Source: a virus. From it: a stretch of DNA of 42,950 nt. Positions within the stretch are counted from its first letter, which is position 1. Each line of letters starts with the position of its first letter. The stretch is taken from positions 1 to 42,950 of IMG/VR virus record IMGVR_UViG_3300032245_000811. The stretch is one strand, 5' to 3'. Below, one piece after another: positions 1 to 9,248 of this stretch. Both the position numbers and the translations under genes were made by a program. Under the pieces are notes generated by a model, which saw only the letters and a program-made list of their open reading frames with translations, made no database searches and was not told where the DNA came from.

Positions 1-123
1 CCAAAGCCATTATGGGCTACTGTTGTCTCCATGAGACCTAGCGTCTTTGACGATGTAGTGTCTGTATCGTAGTCTGCTAGAGCAACAGTGACGTTAGTTC
101 CGGTGGCACCTGAGACGTACACA
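1..123. repeat. terminal direct repeat, left copy (circular closure)
   Basis: These 123 bases are identical to 42828-42950. The repeat lies inside the tail-fibre reading frame, and the frame continues correctly when the ends are joined. This is what an assembler leaves when it walks round a circular or circularly permuted molecule. A short physical terminal repeat is possible but less likely, because it would cut through a virion gene. Confidence 0.95.
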
Positions 124-680
124 GCCTTGCCTTTGGCAATCGATACGCCAGATGTGTTCTTAACGTATTGCTTCAGAACTGTAGTGAATGACGCCTCAAC
201 AGCTGTGTGAGTGTGCCCTAGCTGGCTGTACTGAGCGTCACCCTCAGCGTCTGTTAGGTAGATAGAGTGCGGATCTGCTTCCGCTACGTGAGACGCAACT
301 GCTGATGCAGCTGTCCCGGCTGGGTCGTAGGTGCCGTTGTGGTTGTGGCTTGAAAGAGACAGGCCTGTGGTCGGGTGAACGTGGTCGTAGCGGCTGGCGC
401 TCGTTCCAGTGCCAGGGGCCGCGGTCCCAAGGGCGAGCGGGGTACCATTGCTAAGGGTAAGTGCGCTTCCGGAGCCGGCCTCCAGGGCAGTAACTCGTGC
501 GCGTAGGGTCGAACCCTCATCTGAATCGAGCCAAACAAGGGTTGGCTCTACCGGATGGATGTCCTCCTCGAACTCCTCGTAATACTCGTCAGGAATCTCG
601 AACACGGTCTCAGCCGGGCCCTCAATGAGGAGCCCGTTCCACCGCAACGAGATAGGCCTTCCGAACTTAAAACGTGCCAT
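1..680 (-). CDS. tail fibre, N-terminal part (continues at 42827)
   Basis: This is the first 226 codons of a 752-residue tail fibre; the rest is at 41249-42827. The start is the ATG at 680, preceded by AAGGAG. The N-terminus (MARFKFGRP) and an acidic stretch rich in Glu and Asp (about residues 25-42) probably form the virion-attachment part. From about residue 85 the protein has HxH motifs (DHVHP, SHNHN, GHTHT) and a TYDPAGTAASAV repeat unit that recurs in the second part. HxH motifs bind metal in the T4 long tail-fibre needle, so a slender trimeric shaft is likely. The gene follows the metallopeptidase gene, with a promoter-like element in between. Confidence 0.9.
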   Translation of the reverse strand, partial: MARFKFGRPISLRWNGLLIEGPAETVFEIPDEYYEEFEEDIHPVEPTLVWLDSDEGSTLRARVTALEAGSGSALTLSNGTPLALGTAAPGTGTSASRYDHVHPTTGLSLSSHNHNGTYDPAGTAASAVASHVAEADPHSIYLTDAEGDAQYSQLGHTHTAVEASFTTVLKQYVKNTSGVSIAKGKAVYVSGATGTNVTVALADYDTDTTSSKTLGLMETTVAHNGF

Positions 681-700
681 TAAGACTCCTTAATGCTTCC

Positions 701-722
701 TATATATATCCAATCTTGTCAA
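701..722 (-). promoter_or_regulatory. TTGACA/TATATATA element, copy 2
   Basis: Read on the minus strand this is TTGACAAGATTGG followed by ATATATATA. It matches 8965-8986 at 20 of 22 positions. TTGACA overlaps the stop codon of the metallopeptidase gene, and the AT tract ends 20 nt before the fibre ATG. TTGACA is a perfect sigma70 -35 box, but the TATA tract begins only about 8-12 nt later, so the normal 17-nt spacer is missing. It is probably a promoter of the virion block; the type is not known. Confidence 0.55.
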
Positions 723-1105
723 GTGTTGGATGCAGGGAGGAGCTTGGCGACCACGTTAGACAGGTGGTCTGCCGCCCTTTCTACCTCAATTTCGTACAGA
801 TTCTGCAGCAAAGCATAGGCTTCGGTTCCAATTACCCCGTCAAGTGACTCAATAACCCGCTCTGCCCCTGCGTAGCTGACATGAAGCAGCTCATGTGCCA
901 CGATCCGGCGCTTCTCATCGAATGGTAGCGTCCAGAAATCGCTAGAAACACGAAGAGTAGCCGACCAAAGGTTGTCTGAGACCTCAATATCTGCCCAGTT
1001 GTCCTCTTCCGTTGGGTGTTTTGAGACCTTTACCGCCCACTGGGTGAGGCCCATGACGTTAAGTGACTTGTTTACGTAGTTCTGGAGCTCGTCAAGAGTG
1101 TCCAT
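719..1105 (-). CDS. putative zinc metallopeptidase (HExxH)
   Basis: This is a 128-residue protein with the motif AHELLHVSYAG at about residues 70-80, followed about 25 residues later by YEIEVERAADHL, which could supply the third zinc ligand (Glu). This arrangement is typical of gluzincin or SprT-like metallopeptidases. There is no signal peptide or membrane segment. The ATG overlaps the stop of the giant gene (TAATG), so the two are coupled and probably work together. Possible roles are trimming the giant virion protein or other virion proteins, or acting in the host after injection. The family is inferred from the motif only. Confidence 0.65.
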   Translation of the reverse strand: MDTLDELQNYVNKSLNVMGLTQWAVKVSKHPTEEDNWADIEVSDNLWSATLRVSSDFWTLPFDEKRRIVAHELLHVSYAGAERVIESLDGVIGTEAYALLQNLYEIEVERAADHLSNVVAKLLPASNT

Positions 1106-4100
1106 TAGATCCCCTCTAGCATCTTAGCCTGTCCAAGTGCGGTTGAAGTGTCCACCGGAGCAGCAGCCTGCACTTGTTGTGGCTGCTGAGGCGTGCTTAC
1201 AGGCATCTGAACCTGTGGTTGCGGAGCTGCTTGGCCTACATTTGCAGGCATTGGGGCACTGTGGTCTCCAGCAATCGCTGAATATAGTGTATCTGCAGCC
1301 ATCCAGCCGGCTGTGCTGCCAGCTAGGCCACCTGCAAACCCACCAACTGGGCCTCCAACGAGTCCAGCTGCGCCGCCAATGAAGCCGCCGGCTAGTGAGC
1401 CAGCCATCCCAGTAAGCGCACGGAGCATATCACCGCCCTGAGTGTATGTCAACCCTAGGCCCACTGCGGCAGCTGGCGCCCCACCTACGGCATGGCTAAG
1501 GACTTCGAACCCAGCCTGGATTGGAGCTCCGGCAAGGGCCATCTTTTTCTCTTCTTCGTTCTTGGCGATGAGGTAGGCACCAAGTGTACCGGCAATTGTG
1601 CCCCCGGCAATGGCGCCTTTTGTGCTGATCTTAGGCATCCACTTGCCCCTGACCTCAGGAAGCCCAGCAGTGCCAAGCGCCTCCGCAGCAACCGTGGCTT
1701 CTTGCCTATGCTTGAGGATCTGCTCAAGGTGCGCAGCCATCTGCTCTGCCTCAACTGGGTTAATGCCCGTGTTCCCGCGTCGCAGTCTGCTAATGAAGTC
1801 CTTAACTACTGGGTTGCCCCTGAACGCTTCCTCTTCCCACGAGTACTTGTGCCAGTTAGCGTCCTTCAACGTGAACGGACCGGCTGCATGCTCAAGGGAT
1901 GCATCAAGCTTACGCAACTTGAACCCACCAGTCTCTGGGTCTACCTCGAATGGGTTGTTGCTGCGCCACTCTTGAGGTACTGCCACCTCTCTGGCTGCCT
2001 GATCTACGCCTGAACGACGCAAGACTACGTCAAACATCTGGGCAAACCTTGCGCGGATAGCTGCGTCAAACATCTTATACGCGACAAACCTGCTACCGAA
2101 CTGTCCCTTTGCCTCAATAACCGGATCGTCAATAGCCTTAAGCAGGTCGTCCCATGTCAGGCCACGCTTTAGGATAACATCAAACTCTTGCTGGGTGATC
2201 TCGCCTTCTGCAAGCATCGTTGCGTATAGTCCCATGATCTCCTTGGCCATTGGGACTCTGCCGGTCATGTCTACGTCAAACGGCTGCGCCTTGGCCTTCT
2301 GCTGGTTTGGAGCAAGCGAGCCCTCAACAAGGCCGCCACCCCTACGGACAACCTGGAAGATATCGGATACGCCAAGCTCCCTAAGTGTGTTCTCCATTGC
2401 GTCAGCAGTCACAGTGCTGGCACGTCCTGCAATACCCTCATTGAACATGTAGTCGCTATCGAACGATGATCCCTTAGCATTGTACGGTGTAGGCGCCTCT
2501 TTCTGGCTGGCCCAGTACTGTCCATTTTCGCCCTTCTTAGGCGCAGTTGCGACAAGAACCCTGCGTACCTTAGCTTTTCCAATAGTCTCAGGAGATCCAA
2601 GCCAGAAGCCTAGTTTCTTAGTAGAGTCAACCTCTGGGTTATCGTTGACTCGTGTTACATACTGCATAATAGTTACAAGCTGATTATAGGCCTCTGGGCT
2701 AAGTTTATCCTCGTTTTGCCGTAGGAAGCTGGCAAACTGTTCGACTGGGATAAAGTCTTGGACAACACTTTTTCTAGTGTACGAGGTTTGAAGATTTGGA
2801 TTTGGGATAGAAACTTCTGGTCTGAGATGCACATCTGCGCCGGCATCGTTCTTGTACGAAAGAAGGTCAGATGGGATTTGCAAAACTCCGTCATTGTCGA
2901 AGACAATGTTCATTCCCTGAGCGATAGACTTACCGTTCGAGTTGCCAAGGCGCAGGTACGAGTCCAGCGTCTTCACAATGCTGTCGTAATCACCGTCTGC
3001 TGCCATGTGCTGCGAGAGCAGCATCCACGTTTCGTCTCGCAGCTCTGCAAGCTGCTCCGGAGTTGCGCTCTTAATGTACCGCTCGATTGCAGATCCAAGA
3101 GGGCGGATTGCATCTGTGGCTACCGGCTTGGCCTGTGGTGCAACAACATCTGGCGTTGGTGTAGTGTGCTTCTCAGCGTAGGCAAGTCGAGCAGAGGCCT
3201 CAGAAACAAGGCGCTTCTTTGTCTCGAGCGCCTGCTGAGCAGCATACTTCTCAGGCTGTGTCTTGGCATTCTTGAGGTCTGCTTGTGCCGACTTGAGAGA
3301 TTCCTTGGCATTAGCTAGTGTCTGACGTGCAGTCTCAATTGCGTCAGGATACTTCTTTACTACTCCCTTTTGCGACTCTCTAATTGCAACCATCGGGTCA
3401 ACGACTGCAGCTTTCTTTGCTATGGCAAGGTTCTTCTTGAGCTGCTCGATAGCTGCACCGCGCTCGTTGACAGGGAGCATCATGATTCGCTCAACCTCTG
3501 CAACTGTGACCTTGGACTTCTGGAACTCTTCCGCAGGTGCCGGCTGATCGACCTCCCTTTGGAATGTTTCCTCGCTCATCTGAGCGTCGTCTTCCAGCTG
3601 TTGGTAGATCTTATCGATGCTTACTGCCATCTCCGGATCTGCTGATCGTTCAAGCAAGAGCGAACGTGCAATCTCCTTCGCAAGGTTGCGCGCAGTCTCG
3701 TGCGTGCTGGTGTCGCCCTTTGACTTGATTGCGTCATGCTTTGCCTGAGCCTCTCGAAGGTTGGCGTATGCTTCGTTCATAAGCGCAACTCGGCCTTCCT
3801 CGGTAAGAGCTTCAGGGCGGTCTGGGTATTGAGTTGGAAGTTGCATATCCATAAGCCTGCGGAGTGTTTCCTGCGCAGCGCGTACGTTGCGAGCTGCCTT
3901 TCTCTCTTCTGTGTCGAATGAGAATAGTCCCTCACGCGTGCTGGCTTCGCGCATGTTCGAGTCGTAAACCTTCTTGAAGATAGACACAATCGGTTCGGCT
4001 GCAAGCGGGTCGTCGTTAAGTTCGCGCAAGATATCGTTTACAGCGATAGAGGCAAACGCCGGGCTGGCTACGCGCTGTGCATGGCTAAATAGGATATCCC

Positions 4101-7100
4101 TGTACTGGCCTGGCTTAGTTGCCGCGGCAAGCCTCTTCGTGCGAGCTAGAGCAAGCTCCCTGAACAGAGGAGAAGCATTGCCTGCGTCTGCCTGTCGCAT
4201 GCGTGCAGCATCTGTAGCTCGAGCGCGAAGCAACCAGACGTAGTCAGCAAGGAACTCAGCCCTCTCAGCCATGACTGCCTCTGGGAGAGGGGTATCACCT
4301 GTGGTCTCACGGAGAATGTCCATGGACGGAGCTGGCTCGTTGGCTGGAAGCACTGGGCTTACCGGCTCTGCCATTGGCTCATACCCAGCGGCACGAACTC
4401 GAGCTGTCTCGCGCTTCGCCTTGCTTGTTGCAGCCGCCTGGGCAATCGTGCTGTCTACAATGTCTGCCCGGATTGGCTGGCCGAAATGATTTTCTGCAAG
4501 ACCCTGGAGAACAAGGGCCTCGTAGTCCATCTCTCGGTCGCTAAGCAACCTAGATGGTAGCCCCTGCTCCTGCTTGGCCGTAACCGATGCGCCAGTCTCG
4601 CCGGCGTACGCAACTTGCTGAGGAATAGCCGAAGGGGCGTATTCACTTTGCTGTACCATTTCTGGCATGAACAATTGTTTAATGAACGGCTTGCCTGTTT
4701 CAGGATTGATTACCCTCTGCTCCTGTGGAATATCGACTCGGGCTCCACGCTTGTACGGGTATGTGTTCATATCTCCGACCACATCTCTCAAATCGATCTG
4801 CCCTCGTCGCAACATGTCGTACTCTGGTTCTGACAGGAGGCGCTCGATTAGGTCAACACCGTCTACAGTGAGACCAGGGGCAACCTCACTTGCGATAGCA
4901 AACCTAATGCCATCTTCGTATAGATAGTTGTATGAGAAATCGTCGAACACGTGCGTGGTTGGAAGGCCGTTCTCCATGATAACGTTTCCGTATTCATCAA
5001 ATGTATACGTTGTGCCGGTTCTATCGTCGTAGTGCTCATCTAGAGAAACCTTCGGTGTCTGGTCGTAACCGTCAAGATCTGCAGCCGTAAGCTCTCGTTC
5101 TCCACCACCGTCAGCATCTTCGTAAACAATGGTACCAATGTCTGCTGGACTTAGCTCTTCAATGACGTTACCATCGCCATCAAACAGGACATCCGTCAGG
5201 CTGAAAGACTCATCAAGCTCCGGCGTGACGTACTGCGGAATTGCCGGTACGTATGTGCCCTGGAATGCGCGGCCATCTGCCATGACGAGAGGGGACGTAT
5301 GCCTGAACGTCTGGTGGACAATCGGGTCAATATCTACCTTAAAGTAACCTTCTCTTTCGCCTGGCCATCTAACTTGATCTCCAAGATTAAATGGCTCTGT
5401 AATGATACTTCTTGCAAGCTCTGGATCTGTTTTAATTTTTTCTACAACCGGATCTCCTTCAAAGAACGCCATAGTGATTGAATCTGCTTCATAGTAAATC
5501 TTTCGGCCTTCAATCTCAATGAACGTGCCGCTTGCGTCCGATTGCGTCTTATATTTTTCAGAACCGATCTTTAGAATTCCGGTAAGCGGATCAATCCATC
5601 CAGGAGGATCAGTGATTGGCAGAGACATTGCAACGATTCTCTTGTTAATCCTGCTTCGGAGTCCATCTCGAGTTTTAATGACGCTAGCAGCATCGCGAGT
5701 GTATGGAATGATATGGTCGATAATAGTTTCGTAATCAGTTGTTCCATGGCGAAGACCGCCCATCTCTTTGCCAAGCAAGGCCTTGATAGCCTTGTTTAGT
5801 CTGGCCTCCTTTGTGAAAGACCTTTGCAGTGGAGGAATAGACGCGCTAGGATCTGTTGATACGTGGAATGCAATGGATGCCCGTGAAGTATTTACTCCAG
5901 AATTATAGAGTCCCTCGTATCCATCAGTGCTAAACCTATTCTGGAATCCCTCGAACTCATCGCTAACAAGACCGCGCTCGTCAAGGTCCATCCACCCCTG
6001 CGGGACAAGCCCATCCATGTCCATGACATAGCGGCGATACCCTGGATTGGTGTCGACAGTTCCACCGTATAGCGATGTCTCCTGGTGCACGTCGTATTCG
6101 AACCCAGGCTTACCATTGATCTTCCAGTACTCATCAATAGATGCAGGGTCAGTCAATCGCTTGATTTCAAGATACCTGGCAAGTGGATCATCAGAAAGAT
6201 GCTCTGTGGCTGCCATGATCTCAGTGCTGGCCTTTACGAACGTACCAGGGATTTCTGCGTCAAACAAACTTCTTCGATATGGGCTATACGTCCTAGCTCC
6301 TTCTCGAACTCCGGCCTTTGCTCGAGTCCTCTGCAACTCTGCTGTGGCTGGCGCCATGTCCTTGGTTCGGTCTCTACCGACGATTTCGCTCTGCATGTCG
6401 GACTCAAGACCGCGAAGAAGCATTGTAAGAGTATGAACCGGCAAGGCAATATCAGGATGGTCAGCATACTTCCGGAGCTTTGCCCACCGCTTTGACAGCG
6501 CCTCGACCCTTCGGTCTAGCTCAAGATCGGCTTCGTCGTGTAGTTTTTGAATTTTCTCTTCAGGGTCCTGGTTCAGCGCAAAGCGTGGTCTGTACTTGTA
6601 GTCACCTGCAAACGTCTCTTCCGGAACGCCAAGAGCCTTAAGGGCTTGCAGCACAACTTTATCTGCTGGATTTGCCTTTGGTCCGACTCCCTTCCAGAAC
6701 GCCTTAAACAGTCCATCATGTCGCAGCATAGATAGACCGGCTTCCATATTCGCGTCAGGGGCAATGCCGAATTTTGTCTCAACCTTGCCTCTCTTAACAC
6801 GCGAAGATTCCCAGAATGGGTTAGGAATTCTGGGCTTACTTCCGTCTTCAGGGAACATTGCATCATATTCTTGCTGCGACATACCGACTCCGAGCGCTTC
6901 TCCAAGTCCTTGCAGCTGAGCCGCGCTAGCAAGGATGTGCTCTGGCAGGATGGCCCTCTTGGCAATGCCAAGTAGCTTGCCCTGACGGATAACAGTGATG
7001 GTCCTTCGCGCCCTGGCTTGCCCGCCATATTCGCCGGACGTGCCTTGGATCTCACTCTGCAGTTTATCCATCTGCGACATCGAGTCGGCCTCTACCCGAG

Positions 7101-8862
7101 CGGTAGTAACCATTCGGTCGCGGGCCTCACGCCTAACCGCCTTCGCCTCTTGAACGCCTTGGTACTTTGCAATGCGCTCCGGCTCTGTGTCGTCTGGTCG
7201 GATCTTTCGAATGTCCAGGTGGAACTGCTTGGCATCTGGGTGCCAGCGCTTGTGCTCTCGCACTGCGTGGCCTGTGCCGCCGTCGTTCGGGCCATTAGGG
7301 GTTGGGTCAAACGAAAGAGTAATCATGCCGCTAGTTGCATCCTGAGCAATCCAGCGATTGCGTGCGATAAACGAGCTGATCTCTGTGTCGCTGCTGCGCG
7401 TCGGGCTGGCGCCGTTGCCAAATGTGACTACTGCCCCCTTGTCGATAGCCTGCTGCAGCTGTGCGATAGTGTCGCCAGGCTGCAGGCCAAGAGCTTTCGC
7501 AAACTGGTCGTGGTACAGGTTCGCCGTGCTACCAGATGTCATGAACCCGAGGTTGTCGAACTGAAGTCGTGGCGTCTCGCCAGGCACTTCCTTCATCATC
7601 AACTCGCCAGGCAGGTGTAGAACAAGGCCGCCGACTTTACCGTCGAGGAATAGTTGCACTGCCACGTGGTCAGACCAGGCGGCGCCGCCGGAAATCAGGA
7701 CGTCTGTCGGCCGCACAGTGCGGCTAACGCGATCCACCATAGCGTTAAAGTCATCCGCCGTAAGTCGAGCCCCGTCTTGGCCGCGTCCTGCTGTGCCAAC
7801 TACGGCAAGGTAGCGCTCGCCCTTAGGTAGGGTGTAGGCAGGCCGGTCTGGCCAGCGGCTGTTTGTCGACTTGTCGCTGGCGAACTCTGTCTTCTTGCCC
7901 TTACCCTTCTTTGGGGCCACCGGTTCCGCGGGGGTCGTCGCCGTTGTTAGTTTTTGGAGGGTCTGGTCCCCCACCGCAGGAGCCTCTGGGAGGCCGATTT
8001 CCGCCACGCTGGGCTTCGTTTCTGGGGTTCCTGGTGTCTTAGCACCCCCCACCGCATCAGCGACGCTCACGGACGTGTCTGTGGGCTTGATTACCTCTGA
8101 CGCCTGGGTGGGCTTGACGTCGGCTGCGCCGTAGATCCTCTTGCCGTAGGCGCTAGCCTCGTAGCCTTCTGAGGCGGCAAGCTCAGCGATGGGCCGAGTG
8201 GTCGTCTCTCCCGTAGCGCGGTTGAGCAGTACAGCCTGCCCGTCTGCCGTGCGCCCCTGGATTCGGTAGTTGCCCTTGACGCGGATGACCGCTACGGCCT
8301 TACCTTCCTTCGTCATGACCAGCATCTCACCAGGCCGGTACTCGTAGTCGTACTCGCGGCTAGTCGCCGTGCGTGTGCCCTTGATGACCTTGTCTGCGTT
8401 GCTGGTCTCGTCGCCAGGAACAGCCGGTGGCAGGGCTCCCTTCACGCCGGCCGTGTAGTCCATAGCCATGCGCTTCAGCTTGCGACCCTGGGTTAGTTCC
8501 TCGATCTGCTTGACTGCCTCTGGTTTAGAGAGGTCAGCTACGAGCTCGTACTCTAGGAAACTCTTGTACCCGGTTGTTACTGGCAGGAGGTCGGCTGGGG
8601 CCTCTGGAGCAGCAGCGGGCAAAGAAGTACCCCCAGCTGCCGGAGCGGAGGGGGCGGCAGCAGCTGGGGGCGTAGCGGCCGGTGCCTGGGAAGGAACAGG
8701 CGCCGGTGTAGCAACAACGGGCTTAGCCGGTGCCTCTGGGGCTGCCGGCTGTGGGACGTCGAACTCGGGCATGGACGACTGGACCTGCTGCTTGATCATC
8801 TCAAGCTTGGCCAGGATGTCCTGTGGGTCTAGTGGGCCTGGGCGCTTCTTTTGTTCTGCCAT
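1105..8862 (-). CDS. giant virion-associated (polyvalent-like) protein with SLOG-like domain
   Basis: This 2585-residue protein takes up 18% of the genome. The start ATG at 8862 has GGTGGGAG upstream. Residues 1-110 are Ala/Pro-rich and likely disordered. Residues about 350-545 look like a SLOG (DprA/LOG-type nucleotide-binding) domain: a hydrophobic strand then VVGTAGRGQDG, then ISGGAAWSDHVA, FIARNRWIAQDA and NDGGTGHAV, in the order expected for the family. Residues about 1820-1895 are a Lys/Ala-rich coiled coil. Residues about 2405-2530 are Gly/Ala-rich and hydrophobic and could insert in a membrane. The tail is Pro/Gln-rich. The rest is not recognised. It starts the virion block, so I infer a protein carried in the particle and injected, like known polyvalent proteins. 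No lysozyme or RNA polymerase motif was seen. Confidence 0.85.
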   Translation of the reverse strand: MAEQKKRPGPLDPQDILAKLEMIKQQVQSSMPEFDVPQPAAPEAPAKPVVATPAPVPSQAPAATPPAAAAPSAPAAGGTSLPAAAPEAPADLLPVTTGYKSFLEYELVADLSKPEAVKQIEELTQGRKLKRMAMDYTAGVKGALPPAVPGDETSNADKVIKGTRTATSREYDYEYRPGEMLVMTKEGKAVAVIRVKGNYRIQGRTADGQAVLLNRATGETTTRPIAELAASEGYEASAYGKRIYGAADVKPTQASEVIKPTDTSVSVADAVGGAKTPGTPETKPSVAEIGLPEAPAVGDQTLQKLTTATTPAEPVAPKKGKGKKTEFASDKSTNSRWPDRPAYTLPKGERYLAVVGTAGRGQDGARLTADDFNAMVDRVSRTVRPTDVLISGGAAWSDHVAVQLFLDGKVGGLVLHLPGELMMKEVPGETPRLQFDNLGFMTSGSTANLYHDQFAKALGLQPGDTIAQLQQAIDKGAVVTFGNGASPTRSSDTEISSFIARNRWIAQDATSGMITLSFDPTPNGPNDGGTGHAVREHKRWHPDAKQFHLDIRKIRPDDTEPERIAKYQGVQEAKAVRREARDRMVTTARVEADSMSQMDKLQSEIQGTSGEYGGQARARRTITVIRQGKLLGIAKRAILPEHILASAAQLQGLGEALGVGMSQQEYDAMFPEDGSKPRIPNPFWESSRVKRGKVETKFGIAPDANMEAGLSMLRHDGLFKAFWKGVGPKANPADKVVLQALKALGVPEETFAGDYKYRPRFALNQDPEEKIQKLHDEADLELDRRVEALSKRWAKLRKYADHPDIALPVHTLTMLLRGLESDMQSEIVGRDRTKDMAPATAELQRTRAKAGVREGARTYSPYRRSLFDAEIPGTFVKASTEIMAATEHLSDDPLARYLEIKRLTDPASIDEYWKINGKPGFEYDVHQETSLYGGTVDTNPGYRRYVMDMDGLVPQGWMDLDERGLVSDEFEGFQNRFSTDGYEGLYNSGVNTSRASIAFHVSTDPSASIPPLQRSFTKEARLNKAIKALLGKEMGGLRHGTTDYETIIDHIIPYTRDAASVIKTRDGLRSRINKRIVAMSLPITDPPGWIDPLTGILKIGSEKYKTQSDASGTFIEIEGRKIYYEADSITMAFFEGDPVVEKIKTDPELARSIITEPFNLGDQVRWPGEREGYFKVDIDPIVHQTFRHTSPLVMADGRAFQGTYVPAIPQYVTPELDESFSLTDVLFDGDGNVIEELSPADIGTIVYEDADGGGERELTAADLDGYDQTPKVSLDEHYDDRTGTTYTFDEYGNVIMENGLPTTHVFDDFSYNYLYEDGIRFAIASEVAPGLTVDGVDLIERLLSEPEYDMLRRGQIDLRDVVGDMNTYPYKRGARVDIPQEQRVINPETGKPFIKQLFMPEMVQQSEYAPSAIPQQVAYAGETGASVTAKQEQGLPSRLLSDREMDYEALVLQGLAENHFGQPIRADIVDSTIAQAAATSKAKRETARVRAAGYEPMAEPVSPVLPANEPAPSMDILRETTGDTPLPEAVMAERAEFLADYVWLLRARATDAARMRQADAGNASPLFRELALARTKRLAAATKPGQYRDILFSHAQRVASPAFASIAVNDILRELNDDPLAAEPIVSIFKKVYDSNMREASTREGLFSFDTEERKAARNVRAAQETLRRLMDMQLPTQYPDRPEALTEEGRVALMNEAYANLREAQAKHDAIKSKGDTSTHETARNLAKEIARSLLLERSADPEMAVSIDKIYQQLEDDAQMSEETFQREVDQPAPAEEFQKSKVTVAEVERIMMLPVNERGAAIEQLKKNLAIAKKAAVVDPMVAIRESQKGVVKKYPDAIETARQTLANAKESLKSAQADLKNAKTQPEKYAAQQALETKKRLVSEASARLAYAEKHTTPTPDVVAPQAKPVATDAIRPLGSAIERYIKSATPEQLAELRDETWMLLSQHMAADGDYDSIVKTLDSYLRLGNSNGKSIAQGMNIVFDNDGVLQIPSDLLSYKNDAGADVHLRPEVSIPNPNLQTSYTRKSVVQDFIPVEQFASFLRQNEDKLSPEAYNQLVTIMQYVTRVNDNPEVDSTKKLGFWLGSPETIGKAKVRRVLVATAPKKGENGQYWASQKEAPTPYNAKGSSFDSDYMFNEGIAGRASTVTADAMENTLRELGVSDIFQVVRRGGGLVEGSLAPNQQKAKAQPFDVDMTGRVPMAKEIMGLYATMLAEGEITQQEFDVILKRGLTWDDLLKAIDDPVIEAKGQFGSRFVAYKMFDAAIRARFAQMFDVVLRRSGVDQAAREVAVPQEWRSNNPFEVDPETGGFKLRKLDASLEHAAGPFTLKDANWHKYSWEEEAFRGNPVVKDFISRLRRGNTGINPVEAEQMAAHLEQILKHRQEATVAAEALGTAGLPEVRGKWMPKISTKGAIAGGTIAGTLGAYLIAKNEEEKKMALAGAPIQAGFEVLSHAVGGAPAAAVGLGLTYTQGGDMLRALTGMAGSLAGGFIGGAAGLVGGPVGGFAGGLAGSTAGWMAADTLYSAIAGDHSAPMPANVGQAAPQPQVQMPVSTPQQPQQVQAAAPVDTSTALGQAKMLEGI

Positions 8863-8870
8863 GTTCTCCC

Positions 8871-8951
8871 ACCCTCTAAGAGGGTATAGACTATCTATTT
8901 ATAACCCTTAGAACCGTAATCTAAGAGAGTATAACTCTCTAAGAGAGTAGT
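8871..8951. promoter_or_regulatory. two 15-bp palindromes and a half site in the giant-gene leader
   Basis: ACCCTCTAAGAGGGT (8871-8885) and ACTCTCTAAGAGAGT (8934-8948) are perfect palindromes around one central base, and TCTAAGAGAGTATA (8920-8933) is a half-matching third copy. All three lie between the promoter-like element at 8965-8986 and the giant-gene start. The nearest one touches the ribosome-binding site. They look like operators for a dimeric regulator. They could also act as small RNA hairpins that mask the start site. Confidence 0.6.
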
Positions 8952-8964
8952 TCTATTAGGGTTC

Positions 8965-8986
8965 TATATATATCCAACCCTGTCAA
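8965..8986 (-). promoter_or_regulatory. TTGACA/TATATATA element, copy 1
   Basis: The minus strand reads TTGACAGGGTTGG then ATATATATA. It is nearly identical to the element before the fibre gene (701-722). It lies about 100 nt upstream of the giant gene and its palindromic sites, at the head of the leftward virion block. The -35-like hexamer is perfect, but the distance to the TATA tract is too short for a standard sigma70 promoter. Confidence 0.55.
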
Positions 8987-9134
8987 GGCCTGACGCACAG
9001 TAAGAGTTTATTAAGGTTCCTTATCATTGGGGTAGCTCGGTGCCGGAAGGGCCGGTAACCCACTGCAGTGGTCGTATCAGCCGAATGCTGGGGGGAGACC
9101 CCCCTCAGCAAAAATCGGCTGCTAGGAGAACGGA

Positions 9135-9152
9135 CTGGTCTGCCCCCCATAG
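9135..9152 (+). repeat. C-run box, copy 1
   Basis: CTGGTCTGCCCCCCATAG. In this copy the box forms the left arm of a strong hairpin: GGTCT and CCCCC pair with GGGGG and AGACC just downstream (9152-9161). It differs from the other copies at one base (A for G before TAG). Confidence 0.8.
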
Positions 9153-9230
9153 GGGGAGACCGTGTCCGTGAACCTCCTACCACCGACGATGGAGAGATGT
9201 TCTCTCCTCGGTGAACCGTTGAGGGGGTAG

Positions 9231-9248
9231 TCGGTCTGCCCCCCGTAG
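9231..9248 (+). repeat. C-run box, copy 2
   Basis: TCGGTCTGCCCCCCGTAG, ending 32 nt before the ATG at 9281. A GGGGG run at 9223-9227 can pair with the C run. A TGCGCG/CGCGCA hairpin follows at once, then the Shine-Dalgarno AAAGGAG. Confidence 0.8.

Noticed and set aside
7018-7620. 200-codon open frame on the + strand inside the giant gene
   Set aside because: Shadow frame: no ribosome-binding site and Cys/Leu/Arg-rich composition unlike the real proteins here.
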